The notes: a model not told the origin generated them from the letters alone. A stretch of DNA of 64,000 nucleotides from Tardiphaga robiniae (GCF_001618955.1 NZ_LVYV01000002.1:1-64000), one strand, 5' to 3'; numbered from the stretch's first letter, positions 44,288-54,413 are shown. Numbers and translations: made by a program.

Positions 44288-46612
44288 CTAGGCGGCCTCG
44301 GAGATTTCCGCTGGCCTGTGTCTGCCGCGGAGCGGGATGGTGACGCAGACCACGGTGCCGGTGCCGAGCTTGGAGCGCAGCTTCATCGATCCGCCGTGCA
44401 GGCTGGTCAGCGATTTGGCGATAGCGAGGCCGAGGCCAGAGCCGTGATAGGTCTTGGCGAGCTGGCTCTCGACCTGCTCGAACGGGCGTCCCAGACGCTT
44501 CAGCGACTGCGGGGCGATGCCGATGCCACTATCGGCGATCATCAGTGCGACGGAGTCGCGCAGCACGCGGCTGCGCACGGTGACACGGCCGCCATCGGGT
44601 GTGAACTTCACTGCATTCGAGAGCAGATTGACCAGGATCTGCTTGATGGCGCGGCGGTCGGCCACCACCGGTGCATCAGCCGCGATGTCGGCGCTGAGTG
44701 TCAGATTCTTGTCGTCGGCACGGCCGGAGACGACACGCAGCGCTTCGGACAGCGTCTGTCCGAGATCGAGCGGCTCAAGGTCCAGCTGCATACGACCTGC
44801 CTCGATCTTCGACATATCGAGAATGTCATTGATGACTTCGAGCAGGTAGTGACCGCTGGTGAGAATGTCGTGGCAGTATTCGGCATATTTGTCGGAGCCG
44901 AGATTGCCGAACATGCCGCTGCCCATGATTTCCGAGAAGCCGATAATGGCATTCAGCGGAGTGCGCAGTTCGTGGCTCATATTGGCCAGGAATTTCGACT
45001 TGGTCTGGTTGGCTTCCTCGGCGCGGTTCTTCTCGTCGGAATATTTCTGAGCGAGGTCCGCAAGTTCGAGCGCCTGTTTCTCCAGCGCAGCCTGGGAGTG
45101 CTTGAGATCGATGACGCTGGCGCGAAGGCGCAGATCGTTGTCGACCAGCTTGTGCTCGTGCTCCTTGATGCGGGTGATGTCGGTGCCGACGGAGACGTAG
45201 CCGCCGTCCTTGGTACGGCGCTCGCTGATATGCAGCCAGCTGCCGTCCTCGATCTGCGCTTCGAAGGTACGGGCGCCAGGGGCCGCAGCGCCGGATTCCG
45301 CGAGACGCGAGCGGACCTCGGGCATGCTGCCGACTTCGAGCACGGTCTCGTAGGACGTCCCGGGCGACACCGCCGAGTCCGGCAGCTTGTGCAGGCGCTG
45401 GAAATGCGAGTTGCAGAGCACCAGGCGATCTTCCGCGTCCCACAGCACGAAGGCTTCGGGAATGGTCTCGATCGCGTCGCGCAGCCGGACGTCGGCCTCG
45501 ACGGTCTTCTCGGCGAGGCTCTTCTGTTCGGTGACGTCGATGGCGATGCCGATCAGGTGCTGGCTGCCATCGTTCTGGCCTTGCGCGAGCTCGCAGCGCA
45601 ATTGCAGCCAGATCCAGTGGCCGTTGCTGTGCTGCATGCGGAAGGTCTGGTCGATGTGATCGATCTTGAACGAAATCAGCTGATCGGCGATCTCGAACAG
45701 GTTGATGTCGTCGGATTGTACCAGCGCGTTGACTTCGCCGAAGGTCAGCAGGTCGCTGCGGCTGTCGAGGCCCAGCATGGTGAACATCGACTGCGACCAG
45801 AAGATGCGACCGCGCGACAGATCCCAGTCCCACAATCCGCAGCGGCCGCGATTGAGGGCGGTGTCGATGCGGCCGCGTACGGCGTCGTTGATCGCGTCGC
45901 CTTCGCGGGCGCGGGTCGATTGCCAGTGGAAGGCGAAGCCGAGGATCAGCACCACGAAGCCGGTGGTGGCCGAGAGCGTGATCGACAGCGCGGAGTCCGA
46001 GCGCCAGATCGGCTCGTTGTTCTCCTGAATGACGACCACCTGGCCCGGCAGCGCCTTGACGATGCGACGGGTGGCCAATGCATGGCTGTTGTCGGGCAGC
46101 TTCACATCGACAACGTCAGTGCGTGGACCCTGCGCAGCCATGGCCTGCGTCGCGCTGAGGACGTCGAGGATGCGATTGGCGTCGCCAGGCGGCAGGTCGA
46201 TTGGCACGCGCGCGAGAATGCTTTGATCGGCGCCCAGCACGATGACGTGGCGTCCCCCGGCGATCCCCCAGGATGGAATCAGACTGGGCAGCAGGCTCTG
46301 CAGGCGCTCGACGGCAGCAGAACGATCCTGACGGATGGTGCCGTTGCGTTCGAGACGCTCGGCGAGCAGATCGGCGAGCGCTGCGAGATCGCGCTTCATC
46401 GATGCCTGCTTCTGTCGGCTCTGATCGACCACCTGTACGAAGGCGCCGAAGAAGATCGTGATGAGAAAAGCGATGATGAGTGTAGGGACGGCTCGGCGAA
46501 GTGCCGGCTCTGCGATCAGCAGCCTGTGATAGGCCGGTTTCGCGATAGACTGCGCCAATCCTTTGATCGAATCGGATTGGACGCATGCGTTGTCCGCATG
46601 CGCACGCGACAT
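44288..46612 (-). CDS. PAS-domain sensor histidine kinase (PleC/DivJ-like core)
   Basis: 774 residues from the ATG at 46612 (GAGGGGG upstream). Two membrane helices (PTLIIAFLITIFFGAFVQVV and SITLSATTGFVVLILGFAF) flank a periplasmic domain. Two PAS domains follow (GLWDWDLSRGRIFWS..., ETIPEAFVLWDAEDRLVLCN...), then a coiled linker, H-box FLANMSHELRTPLNAIIGFSEIMGSGMFG, N-box LVNLLSNAVKFTPDGG and GSGLGLAIAKSLTSLHGG. The H-box wording is that of the PleC/DivJ/PdhS group that phosphorylates DivK or PleD. No response regulator gene adjoins. Confidence 0.87.
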   Translation of the reverse strand: MSRAHADNACVQSDSIKGLAQSIAKPAYHRLLIAEPALRRAVPTLIIAFLITIFFGAFVQVVDQSRQKQASMKRDLAALADLLAERLERNGTIRQDRSAAVERLQSLLPSLIPSWGIAGGRHVIVLGADQSILARVPIDLPPGDANRILDVLSATQAMAAQGPRTDVVDVKLPDNSHALATRRIVKALPGQVVVIQENNEPIWRSDSALSITLSATTGFVVLILGFAFHWQSTRAREGDAINDAVRGRIDTALNRGRCGLWDWDLSRGRIFWSQSMFTMLGLDSRSDLLTFGEVNALVQSDDINLFEIADQLISFKIDHIDQTFRMQHSNGHWIWLQLRCELAQGQNDGSQHLIGIAIDVTEQKSLAEKTVEADVRLRDAIETIPEAFVLWDAEDRLVLCNSHFQRLHKLPDSAVSPGTSYETVLEVGSMPEVRSRLAESGAAAPGARTFEAQIEDGSWLHISERRTKDGGYVSVGTDITRIKEHEHKLVDNDLRLRASVIDLKHSQAALEKQALELADLAQKYSDEKNRAEEANQTKSKFLANMSHELRTPLNAIIGFSEIMGSGMFGNLGSDKYAEYCHDILTSGHYLLEVINDILDMSKIEAGRMQLDLEPLDLGQTLSEALRVVSGRADDKNLTLSADIAADAPVVADRRAIKQILVNLLSNAVKFTPDGGRVTVRSRVLRDSVALMIADSGIGIAPQSLKRLGRPFEQVESQLAKTYHGSGLGLAIAKSLTSLHGGSMKLRSKLGTGTVVCVTIPLRGRHRPAEISEAA

Positions 46613-46799
46613 ACTTAGCCCCCTCGGAAGAATCTCGCCCGCGTCGCTCGAAACAACTGCCCCGCCACTTCGAATCGCAAGACCAATAAGAATCCACTTT
46701 GCCATGGCTGTCGAGAGTCAACGAAACGTTAACGTGAAATAAATCGTATCCACCGGAGAATTTCATCACTGTTCGGTACTTGCATGAGTCCGAAACAGG

Positions 46800-46830
46800 A
46801 ACGCCGCGCATGAGAATCATGCGCGGCGTT
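46800..46830 (-). terminator. Terminator after the zinc-type oxidoreductase gene
   Basis: Perfect 14-bp stem AACGCCGCGCATGA/TCATGCGCGGCGTT with a 3-base loop, 26 bases after the stop of the oxidoreductase gene on the minus strand. Only a short TTT follows. It separates that gene from the PAS kinase gene. Confidence 0.65.
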
Positions 46831-46856
46831 GAAATCGAAGACTCGCGGAGCGCGCG

Positions 46857-47825
46857 TTACAACGTCACCACGATCTTGCCGAGATGCTTGTTGGCTTCCA
46901 TGTGGTCGAACGCCGTTCCGATGTCGTCGAATGCGTAGACCTTGTCGATGGGCAGTTTCAGTTGGCCCGCTTCGACGGCCGGCCAGATGTCCGCGCGCAC
47001 CGCGCTGAAGATGTCGCGAATCTCCTGCAGTGACCTCGTGCGGAACGTCACGCCGATATAGTTGATGCGGCGTGCGGCATGGAGATCGAAATTGAAATCG
47101 CCATGCGTGCCGCCGAGGCGGCCGACATTGACGATGCGGCCCATCACCTTCGTCGCTTTCAGGTTCTGATTGGCGACGGGGCCGGAGATCTGATCGATGA
47201 TCAGATCAACACCATCGCCACCCGTGGCCTTGAGCACCTGATCGACCCAGCCGGCATCTTTCGAATCGATGGCGAGGTCGGCGCCGAAGTCCTTCAGCCG
47301 GGCGCGACGTGCGGCGTCGGTGGATGAACCGATCACCGTCTTGGCGCCCTTGAGCCTGGCGATCTGCAGCGCCATCAGGCCGACGCCGGAGCTGGCGCCC
47401 TGGATCAGGACCGATTGGCCGGATTGCAGTCCGCCATTCGTCACCAGCGCATTGTGCATCGTGGTGATGGCGACGGGCAGGGTGCAGGCATCCTCGAAAC
47501 TCATGCTGGCTGGCATGTGAAACAGCCGGCCGTGATCGGTGACGGCGAATTCGGCAAAGGCCGCACCGCCGGAACCCATCACGCGATCCCCGACCTTGAC
47601 GCCCCTGGCCTGCGGGCCGAGTTCGGCGATCTCACCGGCCCATTCCATTCCCAGCACCGTACCGACGCCGCCGGCAACGCCGTGGACATGGCCCTTGGTC
47701 ATGCCGAGGTCGGCGCGGTTGAGGCCGCAGGCCTTCACCTTGACCAGCACCTGCGTGCCGGTGGGTGAGGGCTTCGGGACATCACCGATCGCAGCGCCAT
47801 TGGCGCCGTAAACATAAGCTTTCAT
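46857..47825 (-). CDS. Zinc-less quinone oxidoreductase-type dehydrogenase (MDR family)
   Basis: 322 residues. GroES-like N-terminal domain (VKVKACGLNRADLGMTKGHVHGVAG...LGMEWAGEIAELG) and a Rossmann domain with SVLIQGASSGVGLMALQIARLKGAKTVIGSS. It lacks the structural and catalytic zinc ligands of alcohol dehydrogenases, which places it with NADPH:quinone oxidoreductases or enoyl reductases. It lies 20 bases after the nitronate monooxygenase-like gene, same operon. Substrate unknown. Confidence 0.85.
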   Translation of the reverse strand: MKAYVYGANGAAIGDVPKPSPTGTQVLVKVKACGLNRADLGMTKGHVHGVAGGVGTVLGMEWAGEIAELGPQARGVKVGDRVMGSGGAAFAEFAVTDHGRLFHMPASMSFEDACTLPVAITTMHNALVTNGGLQSGQSVLIQGASSGVGLMALQIARLKGAKTVIGSSTDAARRARLKDFGADLAIDSKDAGWVDQVLKATGGDGVDLIIDQISGPVANQNLKATKVMGRIVNVGRLGGTHGDFNFDLHAARRINYIGVTFRTRSLQEIRDIFSAVRADIWPAVEAGQLKLPIDKVYAFDDIGTAFDHMEANKHLGKIVVTL

Positions 47826-47845
47826 GGTTCTGCTTTCCGTTCCGT

Positions 47846-48985
<1,140 letters not shown>

Positions 48986-48992
48986 CTAATTC

Positions 48993-49769
48993 CTATTGGT
49001 GGAATTCGTTATGCAGCTCGCCGATGCCGTCGATGGCGATGGTCACCGTGTTGACCGGCTCCTTCATCACGCCGACGCCGACAGAGGTGCCGCAGCAGAT
49101 GAGATCGCCGGGGACCAGGGTCATGTCATGCGAGATCGCCGACACGAGCCGCTGCGCGCTGAAGATCATGTCCGAGATCGGATAGTTCTGCCGCTCTTCA
49201 CCATTGAGGATGGTGCGGATATGGAGCGTCGCCGGATCGATGCCGGTCGTGATGACGGGACCGAATGGGCCGAAACCGTCGAAACTCTTGGCTCGCGCCC
49301 ATTGCGGGAAGGTCGAATCGCGATTGAGGACATCGGACGCGGTGATATCGTTGACGCAGGTATAACCGAAGATGACAGCGTCGGCCTGATCCGGTGAGAT
49401 ATTGCTGCAGGTCTTGCCGATGACGATACCGAGTTCGCCTTCATAGGTGGTCTTGCCCTCGTAGCTGACCGGCTTGCGCACAACCGCGCCGGGCGCCGTG
49501 ATGCTGGATGGAGATTTCAGGAGATAGAGCGGCTCCTTCGGCTCGGGAACATTCAGCTTGGCGGCGAGGGCGTGAAAGTTGTTCCAGAGCGCGATCATCT
49601 TCGACGGTGCGCAGGGCGCCAGCAGCGTGACATCGGAAAGCTTGAGATACTGGCCGGTCGGCTTGGCCCCGCCGAACATGTCGCCGTTGTGAACGGCAAT
49701 CTCGCCATCGTCCGCGAGCGTGCCGAAGCACATGTGGTCATGATGCCGGAAGCGAACCCAGTTCGTCAT
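48993..49769 (-). CDS. Fumarylacetoacetate hydrolase (FAH) family protein
   Basis: 258 residues from the ATG at 49769 (AGGA upstream). C-terminal FAH fold with the metal-ligand region YEGELGIVIGKTCSNI, VFGYTCVNDITASDVLNRD, WARAKSFDGFGPFGP and LVPGDLICCGTSVGVG. Enzymes of this group hydrolyse, decarboxylate or isomerise 2-oxo acids using Mg2+. It starts 16 bases after the PanE-like gene and is in the same operon. The substrate could be an acylpyruvate or oxaloacetate; not decidable here. Confidence 0.87.
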   Translation of the reverse strand: MTNWVRFRHHDHMCFGTLADDGEIAVHNGDMFGGAKPTGQYLKLSDVTLLAPCAPSKMIALWNNFHALAAKLNVPEPKEPLYLLKSPSSITAPGAVVRKPVSYEGKTTYEGELGIVIGKTCSNISPDQADAVIFGYTCVNDITASDVLNRDSTFPQWARAKSFDGFGPFGPVITTGIDPATLHIRTILNGEERQNYPISDMIFSAQRLVSAISHDMTLVPGDLICCGTSVGVGVMKEPVNTVTIAIDGIGELHNEFHQ

Positions 49770-49785
49770 CTTGTTGCGTCCTGCA

Positions 49786-50760
49786 CTAGTAGAGGCCGGC
49801 AACCTTGGCGCGCTGGGCAACCAGTGCCAGAACGGAATCGATGGCCGGCGTCGGGATGCCGGTGAGGCGCCCCATCTCCTGCACCACGGTGACCAGTGGA
49901 TCGATCTCCATCGGCCGGCCGCGTTCCAGGTCCTGCAGCATCGATGTCTTGTGCGCGCCGACCTTGCGCGCGCCTTCGATACGGCGCTCGGCATCGACGC
50001 GAAAGCCGATACCGAAACTCTCGGCGATCGACTGGGCTTCCAGCATCATCGTCTTCGATAGTGCGCGCGTCGCCGGATCGGTACAGATCACATCCAGTGT
50101 CGCATGGGTGAGGGCGCTGATCGGATTGAAGCAGACATTGCCCCACAATTTCAGCCAGATCTCGTCGCGAATGCGATCGAGCACCGGCGCCTTCAATCCG
50201 GCCTTTTCGAACATCGCGGCCAGCCGTTCGACATCGGCGGTGCGTTCGCCCGATGGCTCGCCGAGCGGAAACTTGTCGCCATAGACATGCCGGATCACGC
50301 CGGGCGCTTCGATCTCGGTGGCGGGATAGACGATGCAGCCGATGGCGCGTGCGGCGCCGATTTCTTCCCACTGCCGTCCGCCGGGATCGACGCTTTCCAG
50401 CGCCGTGCCTTCGAACTGATTGCCGTGCCTGTGGAAGTACCAATAGGGAATGCCGTTCACCGCGGTGACAATGCGTGTTCTTGGTCCGAGCAGCGGCTGC
50501 ATCTGTTCGATCACGCCGGTGATCGAATGGGCCTTCAGGCAAATGATGACATAATCCTGCTCGCCGAGTTCTGCTGGATCGTCGGTGCAGGGGATATGCA
50601 CGATGCGTTCTTCTCCTGCTATCAGCAGCTTCAGTCCATGCGCGCGCATCGCCGCAAGATGCGCGCCGCGTGCGACAAGGCTGACATCGGCGCCAGCCCG
50701 TGCGAGCTGAACGCCGAGATAGCCGCCGATGGCGCCGGCGCCGTAGATGCAGATCTTCAT
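49786..50760 (-). CDS. 2-dehydropantoate 2-reductase (PanE/ApbA) family protein
   Basis: 324 residues. N-terminal NADPH fold KICIYGAGAIGGYLGVQLARAGADVSLVARG and the catalytic C-terminal domain with IWLKLWGNVCFNPISALTHAT (active Lys) and HKTSMLQDLERGRPMEIDPL (active Glu). The family includes ketopantoate reductase and, in Methylobacterium, an oxalyl-CoA reductase encoded by a panE paralogue (panE2). Here the gene is 112 bases downstream of the CBS gene at the edge of the oxalate cluster, with a terminator-like hairpin between, so both readings are possible. Confidence 0.85.
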   Translation of the reverse strand: MKICIYGAGAIGGYLGVQLARAGADVSLVARGAHLAAMRAHGLKLLIAGEERIVHIPCTDDPAELGEQDYVIICLKAHSITGVIEQMQPLLGPRTRIVTAVNGIPYWYFHRHGNQFEGTALESVDPGGRQWEEIGAARAIGCIVYPATEIEAPGVIRHVYGDKFPLGEPSGERTADVERLAAMFEKAGLKAPVLDRIRDEIWLKLWGNVCFNPISALTHATLDVICTDPATRALSKTMMLEAQSIAESFGIGFRVDAERRIEGARKVGAHKTSMLQDLERGRPMEIDPLVTVVQEMGRLTGIPTPAIDSVLALVAQRAKVAGLY

Positions 50761-50794
50761 GAGATGTCACCGAGGCAACGAGCGCGGACAAGGC

Positions 50795-50838
50795 AAAAGA
50801 ACTGGCATCACGGACCGCTGGCGGTCCGTGTCGATGCC
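50795..50838 (-). terminator. Terminator-like hairpin after the CBS gene
   Basis: Core stem CACGGACCGC/GCGGTCCGTG (50809-50830) with additional outer pairing GGCAT/ATGCC. On the minus strand it is followed by AGTTCTTTTGC. It lies 35 bases after the CBS stop and 35 bases before the PanE-like start; read-through is possible. Confidence 0.6.
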
Positions 50839-50872
50839 GGTATGAAACGCGAAGTGAGCTTGAGGCTAGGCC

Positions 50873-51304
50873 TCAGGCGACCGCTGCATGCGCTTGCGGT
50901 GCATCCTCATGGTCGAGCACCCTGCTGATGTCGCGGATGCTGATCACGCCGATCAGCGTGTGATCGTCGATGACCGGGACGTGCCGAATGTGATGCTTGT
51001 TCATCAGGTGGCGGACATGTTCGAGCGTGTCAGTCGAGTGGCAGGAAATCAATTCCTGGACCGAGATCATATCCGAGACCTTGCGATTGACGCCAGCGGC
51101 GCCGTGTTCGGCGATCGCGCGAACCACGTCGCGTTCGGAGAACATGCCGACCGCGGTGTTGCCCTCGGTGCGGCACACGTCCTTCACGACCAGTGCACTG
51201 ATATTGCCTGTCCGGAGCAACTGCGCCGCGATGGCGACAGTCTCGTTCATGCGGACAGTGGCGATACGGGTGCTCTTCCTACGCAGGATATCTCCGACTT
51301 GCAT
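50873..51304 (-). CDS. CBS-pair domain protein
   Basis: 143 residues: MQVGDILRRKSTRIATVRMNETVAIAAQLLRTGNISALVVKDV...VGMFSERDVVRAIAEHG and a second CBS with ISVQELISCHSTDTLEHVRHLMNKHHIRHVPVIDDHTLIGVISIRDISRVL. This is a stand-alone Bateman module, which normally binds adenosyl nucleotides (AMP, ATP, SAM). Cytosolic. It has its own promoter with the 17-bp operator of the oxalate cluster, so it belongs to that regulon. What it regulates is unknown; possible targets are the transporters or the acyl-CoA enzymes. Confidence 0.87.
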   Translation of the reverse strand: MQVGDILRRKSTRIATVRMNETVAIAAQLLRTGNISALVVKDVCRTEGNTAVGMFSERDVVRAIAEHGAAGVNRKVSDMISVQELISCHSTDTLEHVRHLMNKHHIRHVPVIDDHTLIGVISIRDISRVLDHEDAPQAHAAVA

Positions 51305-51354
51305 GGCAATAACCTCCCTTGGCTGATCGGCTGAGGATCGATCTTATCGGCGCA

Positions 51355-51383
51355 AGTTTGGTATACGGTATGCCAGTTGTCAA
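51355..51383 (-). promoter_or_regulatory. Promoter and operator of the CBS gene
   Basis: Read on the minus strand: TTGACA, two bases, the 17-bp inverted repeat TGGCATACCGTATACCA (51375-51359). The -10 is CAAACT after a 17-base spacer and shares its first two bases with the repeat's end. It lies 51 bases upstream of the start codon. A second, poor match (TGGTATGCCA) lies at about 51509 further upstream. Confidence 0.7.
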
Positions 51384-51528
51384 CGCAGAAACCAGGATAT
51401 CGAGGGGTGGGATCAAGAAAGAAAGTCAGTGTTTCTGACGTTTGTTTGCTGCATGGCGTGCATTTTCCGATGTGCTTCTAGCGGACTGGCGATATCCAGT
51501 CGGAGCTCTGGTATGCCAGTTGGGCATG

Positions 51529-51556
51529 AAAAAGAGGCGCACTCGCGTGCGCCCCT
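51529..51556 (-). terminator. Rho-independent terminator of the first OFA transporter gene
   Basis: On the minus strand the stem GGCGCAC, loop GCGA, GTGCGCC is followed by TCTTTTTC. It lies about 28 bases after the stop codon of the gene ending at 51582. Confidence 0.75.
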
Positions 51557-51581
51557 GAAATCTTGAACGAGCTTCGATTGA

Positions 51582-52892
51582 TCAGGCGGTCTTGGCGCTG
51601 TGCGCCGCGGCTTCCGGTACGGCAGGCTCGCTCCCCAGAATGAATGCACGTCGCATCGGCTTGATAACGAACAGAGCGAGCAACGCAGCCGTGGCATTGA
51701 GCGCAACGGCGATCACAAACACGGCCTGCCATCCATAGCTCGCTGCGATCAGGCTTGCGAGTGGTACCAACAATGCCGCCGTGCCCTTCGCGGTGTAGAG
51801 CATGCCGTTATTCGTCGCGGCGTATTTGGCGCCGAACGTATCGCCTGACGTTGCCGGGAACAGACTGTAGATCTCACCGAACACGCCGAAATAGACGGCC
51901 GTCGCCAGTACGAAGACGAGTGGGTTGTGGCCATAGGCCGACAGCGTCAGCAGCATCAGCGCGGCGGTGCCGAAGGCGATGAACATGGTGTGTTCGCGAC
52001 CGATCTGATCCGACAACCAACCGAAGAGCGGGCGGCCGAACCCGTCAAAGATGCGATCGAGCGAGATGGCGAAGGTCAGTGCTGCCATCTGGAAGCCGGC
52101 CAATGTCACCGGAGAATTCGCAATATTGTAGTCGTGCGCGATCGGCGCGATCTGCGCTGCAGTCATCAAACCACCGGCGGCGACCATCACGAAGACCAGA
52201 TACATGACCCAGAAGATCGGGCTGCGCAGCACTTGCGGCGGGGTGAAATCCGTCTTTGTCTGCGGCAGATTGAGTTGTTTCTTCGTCACCGGCACGGCTT
52301 GCCCAGGCGGACGCATGAAGAAGGCGAGCATGAAAACGATCACGCCCTGGCCGATGCCGAAGGTAAAGAAGGCATGTTGATAGCCGCTCTCGGCAATCAT
52401 ATGCGCGATCGGCACGACGGTGATCGCAGCGCCAGCGCCGAAGCCTGCCGCCGTGGCGCCCGCAGCGAGGCCGCGGCGATCGGGAAACCACTTCAGCGCG
52501 TTGCCGACGCAGGTGCCGTAGACCGAACCGGCGCCGATGCCACCGACGACGGCGCCGGCGTAGAGCATGACCAGCGAGTCTGCATAGGAGTTCAGCACCC
52601 AGGCGAGGCTGATCATGGCTCCGCCGAACATGATGACGGCACGGGGACCGTATTTGTCGACGAACCACGCTTCGACCGGTACCAGCCAGGTCTCGACGAC
52701 GACGAACAGGGTGAAGGCAAGCTGGATCGCGGCGCGACCCCAGTGATACTTGGCGTCGATCGGATCGACGAACAGCGTCCATCCGTATTGCAGATTGGCG
52801 ATCATCGCCATGCAGACGATGCCCATCACGAGTTGAATCCAGCGGAAGCTGCCGGGTGGGTTAGACGCGGTGGTGAAGTCTGGCTGAGCCAT
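51582..52892 (-). CDS. MFS transporter, oxalate/formate antiporter (OFA) family, copy 1
   Basis: 436 residues with about 12 membrane helices. Motifs shared with OxlT: ANLQYGWTLFVDPI (TM1), VYGTCVGNALKWFPDRRGLAAGATAAGFGAGA (TM4-5) and GMLYTAKGTAALLVPLASL with the Lys (about 366) that matches the substrate-binding Lys355 of OxlT; DRIFDGFGRPLFGWLSD is the motif-A repeat. It should exchange oxalate for formate, or import a related carboxylate, at the inner membrane. It has its own operator-bearing promoter and terminators on both sides. Confidence 0.88.
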   Translation of the reverse strand: MAQPDFTTASNPPGSFRWIQLVMGIVCMAMIANLQYGWTLFVDPIDAKYHWGRAAIQLAFTLFVVVETWLVPVEAWFVDKYGPRAVIMFGGAMISLAWVLNSYADSLVMLYAGAVVGGIGAGSVYGTCVGNALKWFPDRRGLAAGATAAGFGAGAAITVVPIAHMIAESGYQHAFFTFGIGQGVIVFMLAFFMRPPGQAVPVTKKQLNLPQTKTDFTPPQVLRSPIFWVMYLVFVMVAAGGLMTAAQIAPIAHDYNIANSPVTLAGFQMAALTFAISLDRIFDGFGRPLFGWLSDQIGREHTMFIAFGTAALMLLTLSAYGHNPLVFVLATAVYFGVFGEIYSLFPATSGDTFGAKYAATNNGMLYTAKGTAALLVPLASLIAASYGWQAVFVIAVALNATAALLALFVIKPMRRAFILGSEPAVPEAAAHSAKTA

Positions 52893-52977
52893 CGTGTTTC
52901 CTCCGATGCGCGCTTTTTCCCTTGCGGCGTGGTGTCGCTAAGGTTGTGGCGTATTGCCGCAGGCGTCGCTTGGTCGG

Positions 52978-53006
52978 AGACTGGTATATTATATTCCAAG
53001 ATGCAA
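52978..53006 (-). promoter_or_regulatory. Promoter and operator of the first OFA transporter gene
   Basis: Read on the minus strand: TTGCAT, two bases, TGGAATATAATATACCA (52998-52982), with -10 CAGTCT after a 17-base spacer. Same geometry as the CBS and second OFA promoters. It lies about 86 bases upstream of the start codon. The -10 is the weakest of the set. Confidence 0.6.
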
Positions 53007-53072
53007 GGTGGTCTTGGCCGATTGTTGCGTGAAGGCGATCACGCCTTGGCGAGCAGCGCATCGCCCATGCAA

Positions 53073-53100
53073 AACGCGCTCAGCCGGGGCTGAGCGCGTT
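53073..53100 (-). terminator. Terminator of the second OFA transporter gene
   Basis: 13-bp perfect stem AACGCGCTCAGCC/GGCTGAGCGCGTT around GG, 24 bases after the stop codon at 53124. On the minus strand TTTTGC follows; on the plus strand GTTTTC, so it may work in both directions. Confidence 0.75.
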
Positions 53101-53123
53101 GTTTTCTTGAGGCTTTTTGCGTT

Positions 53124-54413
53124 TTAGGTCGCAAGCGCCTTGCTGACGACGACCTTACGCCAAGGCTTCAGCACCGCAATGGCGAGCAGTGAAGCCAGGA
53201 TATTGGCGCCGGCTGCAATCAGAAACACGCTGTCCCACGTGCCCGATGACTGCTGCATGTAGTTCGCGACCGGCACCAGAAGTGCTGCCGTACCCTTTGC
53301 CGTATAGAGCAGGCCGGCATTGGTCGTTGCGAACTTGGAGCCGAAGGTGTCGGTGCAGGTCGATGGGAAGAGCGAGTAGATCTCACCCCAGGCGAAGAAC
53401 ACAAAGCCCGACAACAGCACGAACCACAGCGGATCGTGACCCCACATATACAGCGCCCAGATGCCGACGCCTTCCATGCCGAAGGCGATGAACATCGTGT
53501 TCTCGCGGCCGATCATATCGGAAATCCAGCCGAAGAACGGACGTGTCAGTCCGTTGAGTACGCGGTCGATGGTGGCTGCGAAGGTGACCGCCGTCATCGT
53601 CATGGCCATTAGCGTGACGGGGACGTTGTCGATCTTCCAGTCGGCCGCAATCGGCTTCAGGTTGGCCGTCACCATCAGGCCGCCGGCACCGACGATCACG
53701 AACATGAAGTACATCAGCCAGAAGATCGGATGGCGGATGACTTCTGTCGGCGCGTAGTTGCGGCGGGTCTGGATCACGTTGGCGTTCTGCGTGACCGCCG
53801 GTACCTGTCCAGCCTTTGGCGCGAACAGGAAGAAGGAGAGGATCACGATGATGATGCCTTGCCCGAGACCGAAATACAGAAATGCGGTCTGGAAGCCGGA
53901 ATCCTGGATCATGGCCTGGATCGGCGCGACCGTGAGGGCGGAGCCTGCACCAAAGCCTGCAGCGGTGATGCCAGCCGCGAGGCCGCGCTTGTCAGGAAAC
54001 CACTTCAGGGCATTGCCGACGCAGGTACCGTAGACGCCGCCAGCGCCGATGCCCGCAACGATCATGCCGAGATAGAAGCCGTTGAGCGTTTCCGCCTGTG
54101 CATTGATCGCCCAGCCGATGCCGCAGAGGATGCCGCCGATAAGGACGACGAGCTTCGGGCCGTATTTATCGACGAACCATCCTTCGATCGGCACCAGCCA
54201 GGTCTCGAACAGAACGAAGAGGGTGAAGGCCCACTGGATCGACGCACGATCCCAGCCAAACTTCTTCTGGATGTCGGGGACGAAGAAGGTCCAGCCGTAT
54301 TGATAGTTGGCGATCATGACCATCGCGCCAACGCCGATGGCGAGTTGTGTCCAGCGGTAGGTATCGCTGACACGTACGGCAGCTGGCGCCGCCCCGTGAA
54401 CTGCATCAGTCAT
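53124..54413 (-). CDS. oxlT: MFS transporter, oxalate/formate antiporter (OFA) family, copy 2
   Basis: 429 residues with about 12 membrane helices. It is a paralogue of the downstream gene and shares ANYQYGWTFFVPDI, VYGTCVGNALKWFPDKRGLAAGITAAGFGAGSALTV, LNGLTRPFFGWISDMIGRENTMFIAF and GLLYTAKGTAALLVPVANY, with the Lys (about 371) equivalent to OxlT Lys355. An oxalate:formate exchange would supply Frc with oxalate and remove the formate it makes. Its own promoter carries the 17-bp operator. Symbol given by family only; direct function is inferred. Confidence 0.88.
   Translation of the reverse strand: MTDAVHGAAPAAVRVSDTYRWTQLAIGVGAMVMIANYQYGWTFFVPDIQKKFGWDRASIQWAFTLFVLFETWLVPIEGWFVDKYGPKLVVLIGGILCGIGWAINAQAETLNGFYLGMIVAGIGAGGVYGTCVGNALKWFPDKRGLAAGITAAGFGAGSALTVAPIQAMIQDSGFQTAFLYFGLGQGIIIVILSFFLFAPKAGQVPAVTQNANVIQTRRNYAPTEVIRHPIFWLMYFMFVIVGAGGLMVTANLKPIAADWKIDNVPVTLMAMTMTAVTFAATIDRVLNGLTRPFFGWISDMIGRENTMFIAFGMEGVGIWALYMWGHDPLWFVLLSGFVFFAWGEIYSLFPSTCTDTFGSKFATTNAGLLYTAKGTAALLVPVANYMQQSSGTWDSVFLIAAGANILASLLAIAVLKPWRKVVVSKALAT

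Noticed and set aside
44318-46618. 766-codon plus-strand frame opposite the PAS kinase
   Set aside because: It is a shadow of the kinase gene in GC-rich DNA; the kinase motifs on the minus strand are unmistakable.
51509-51525. Extra copy of the oxalate operator (TGGTATGCCAGTTGGGC)
   Set aside because: Only the left half matches and no -35/-10 geometry fits; possibly a remnant half-site.
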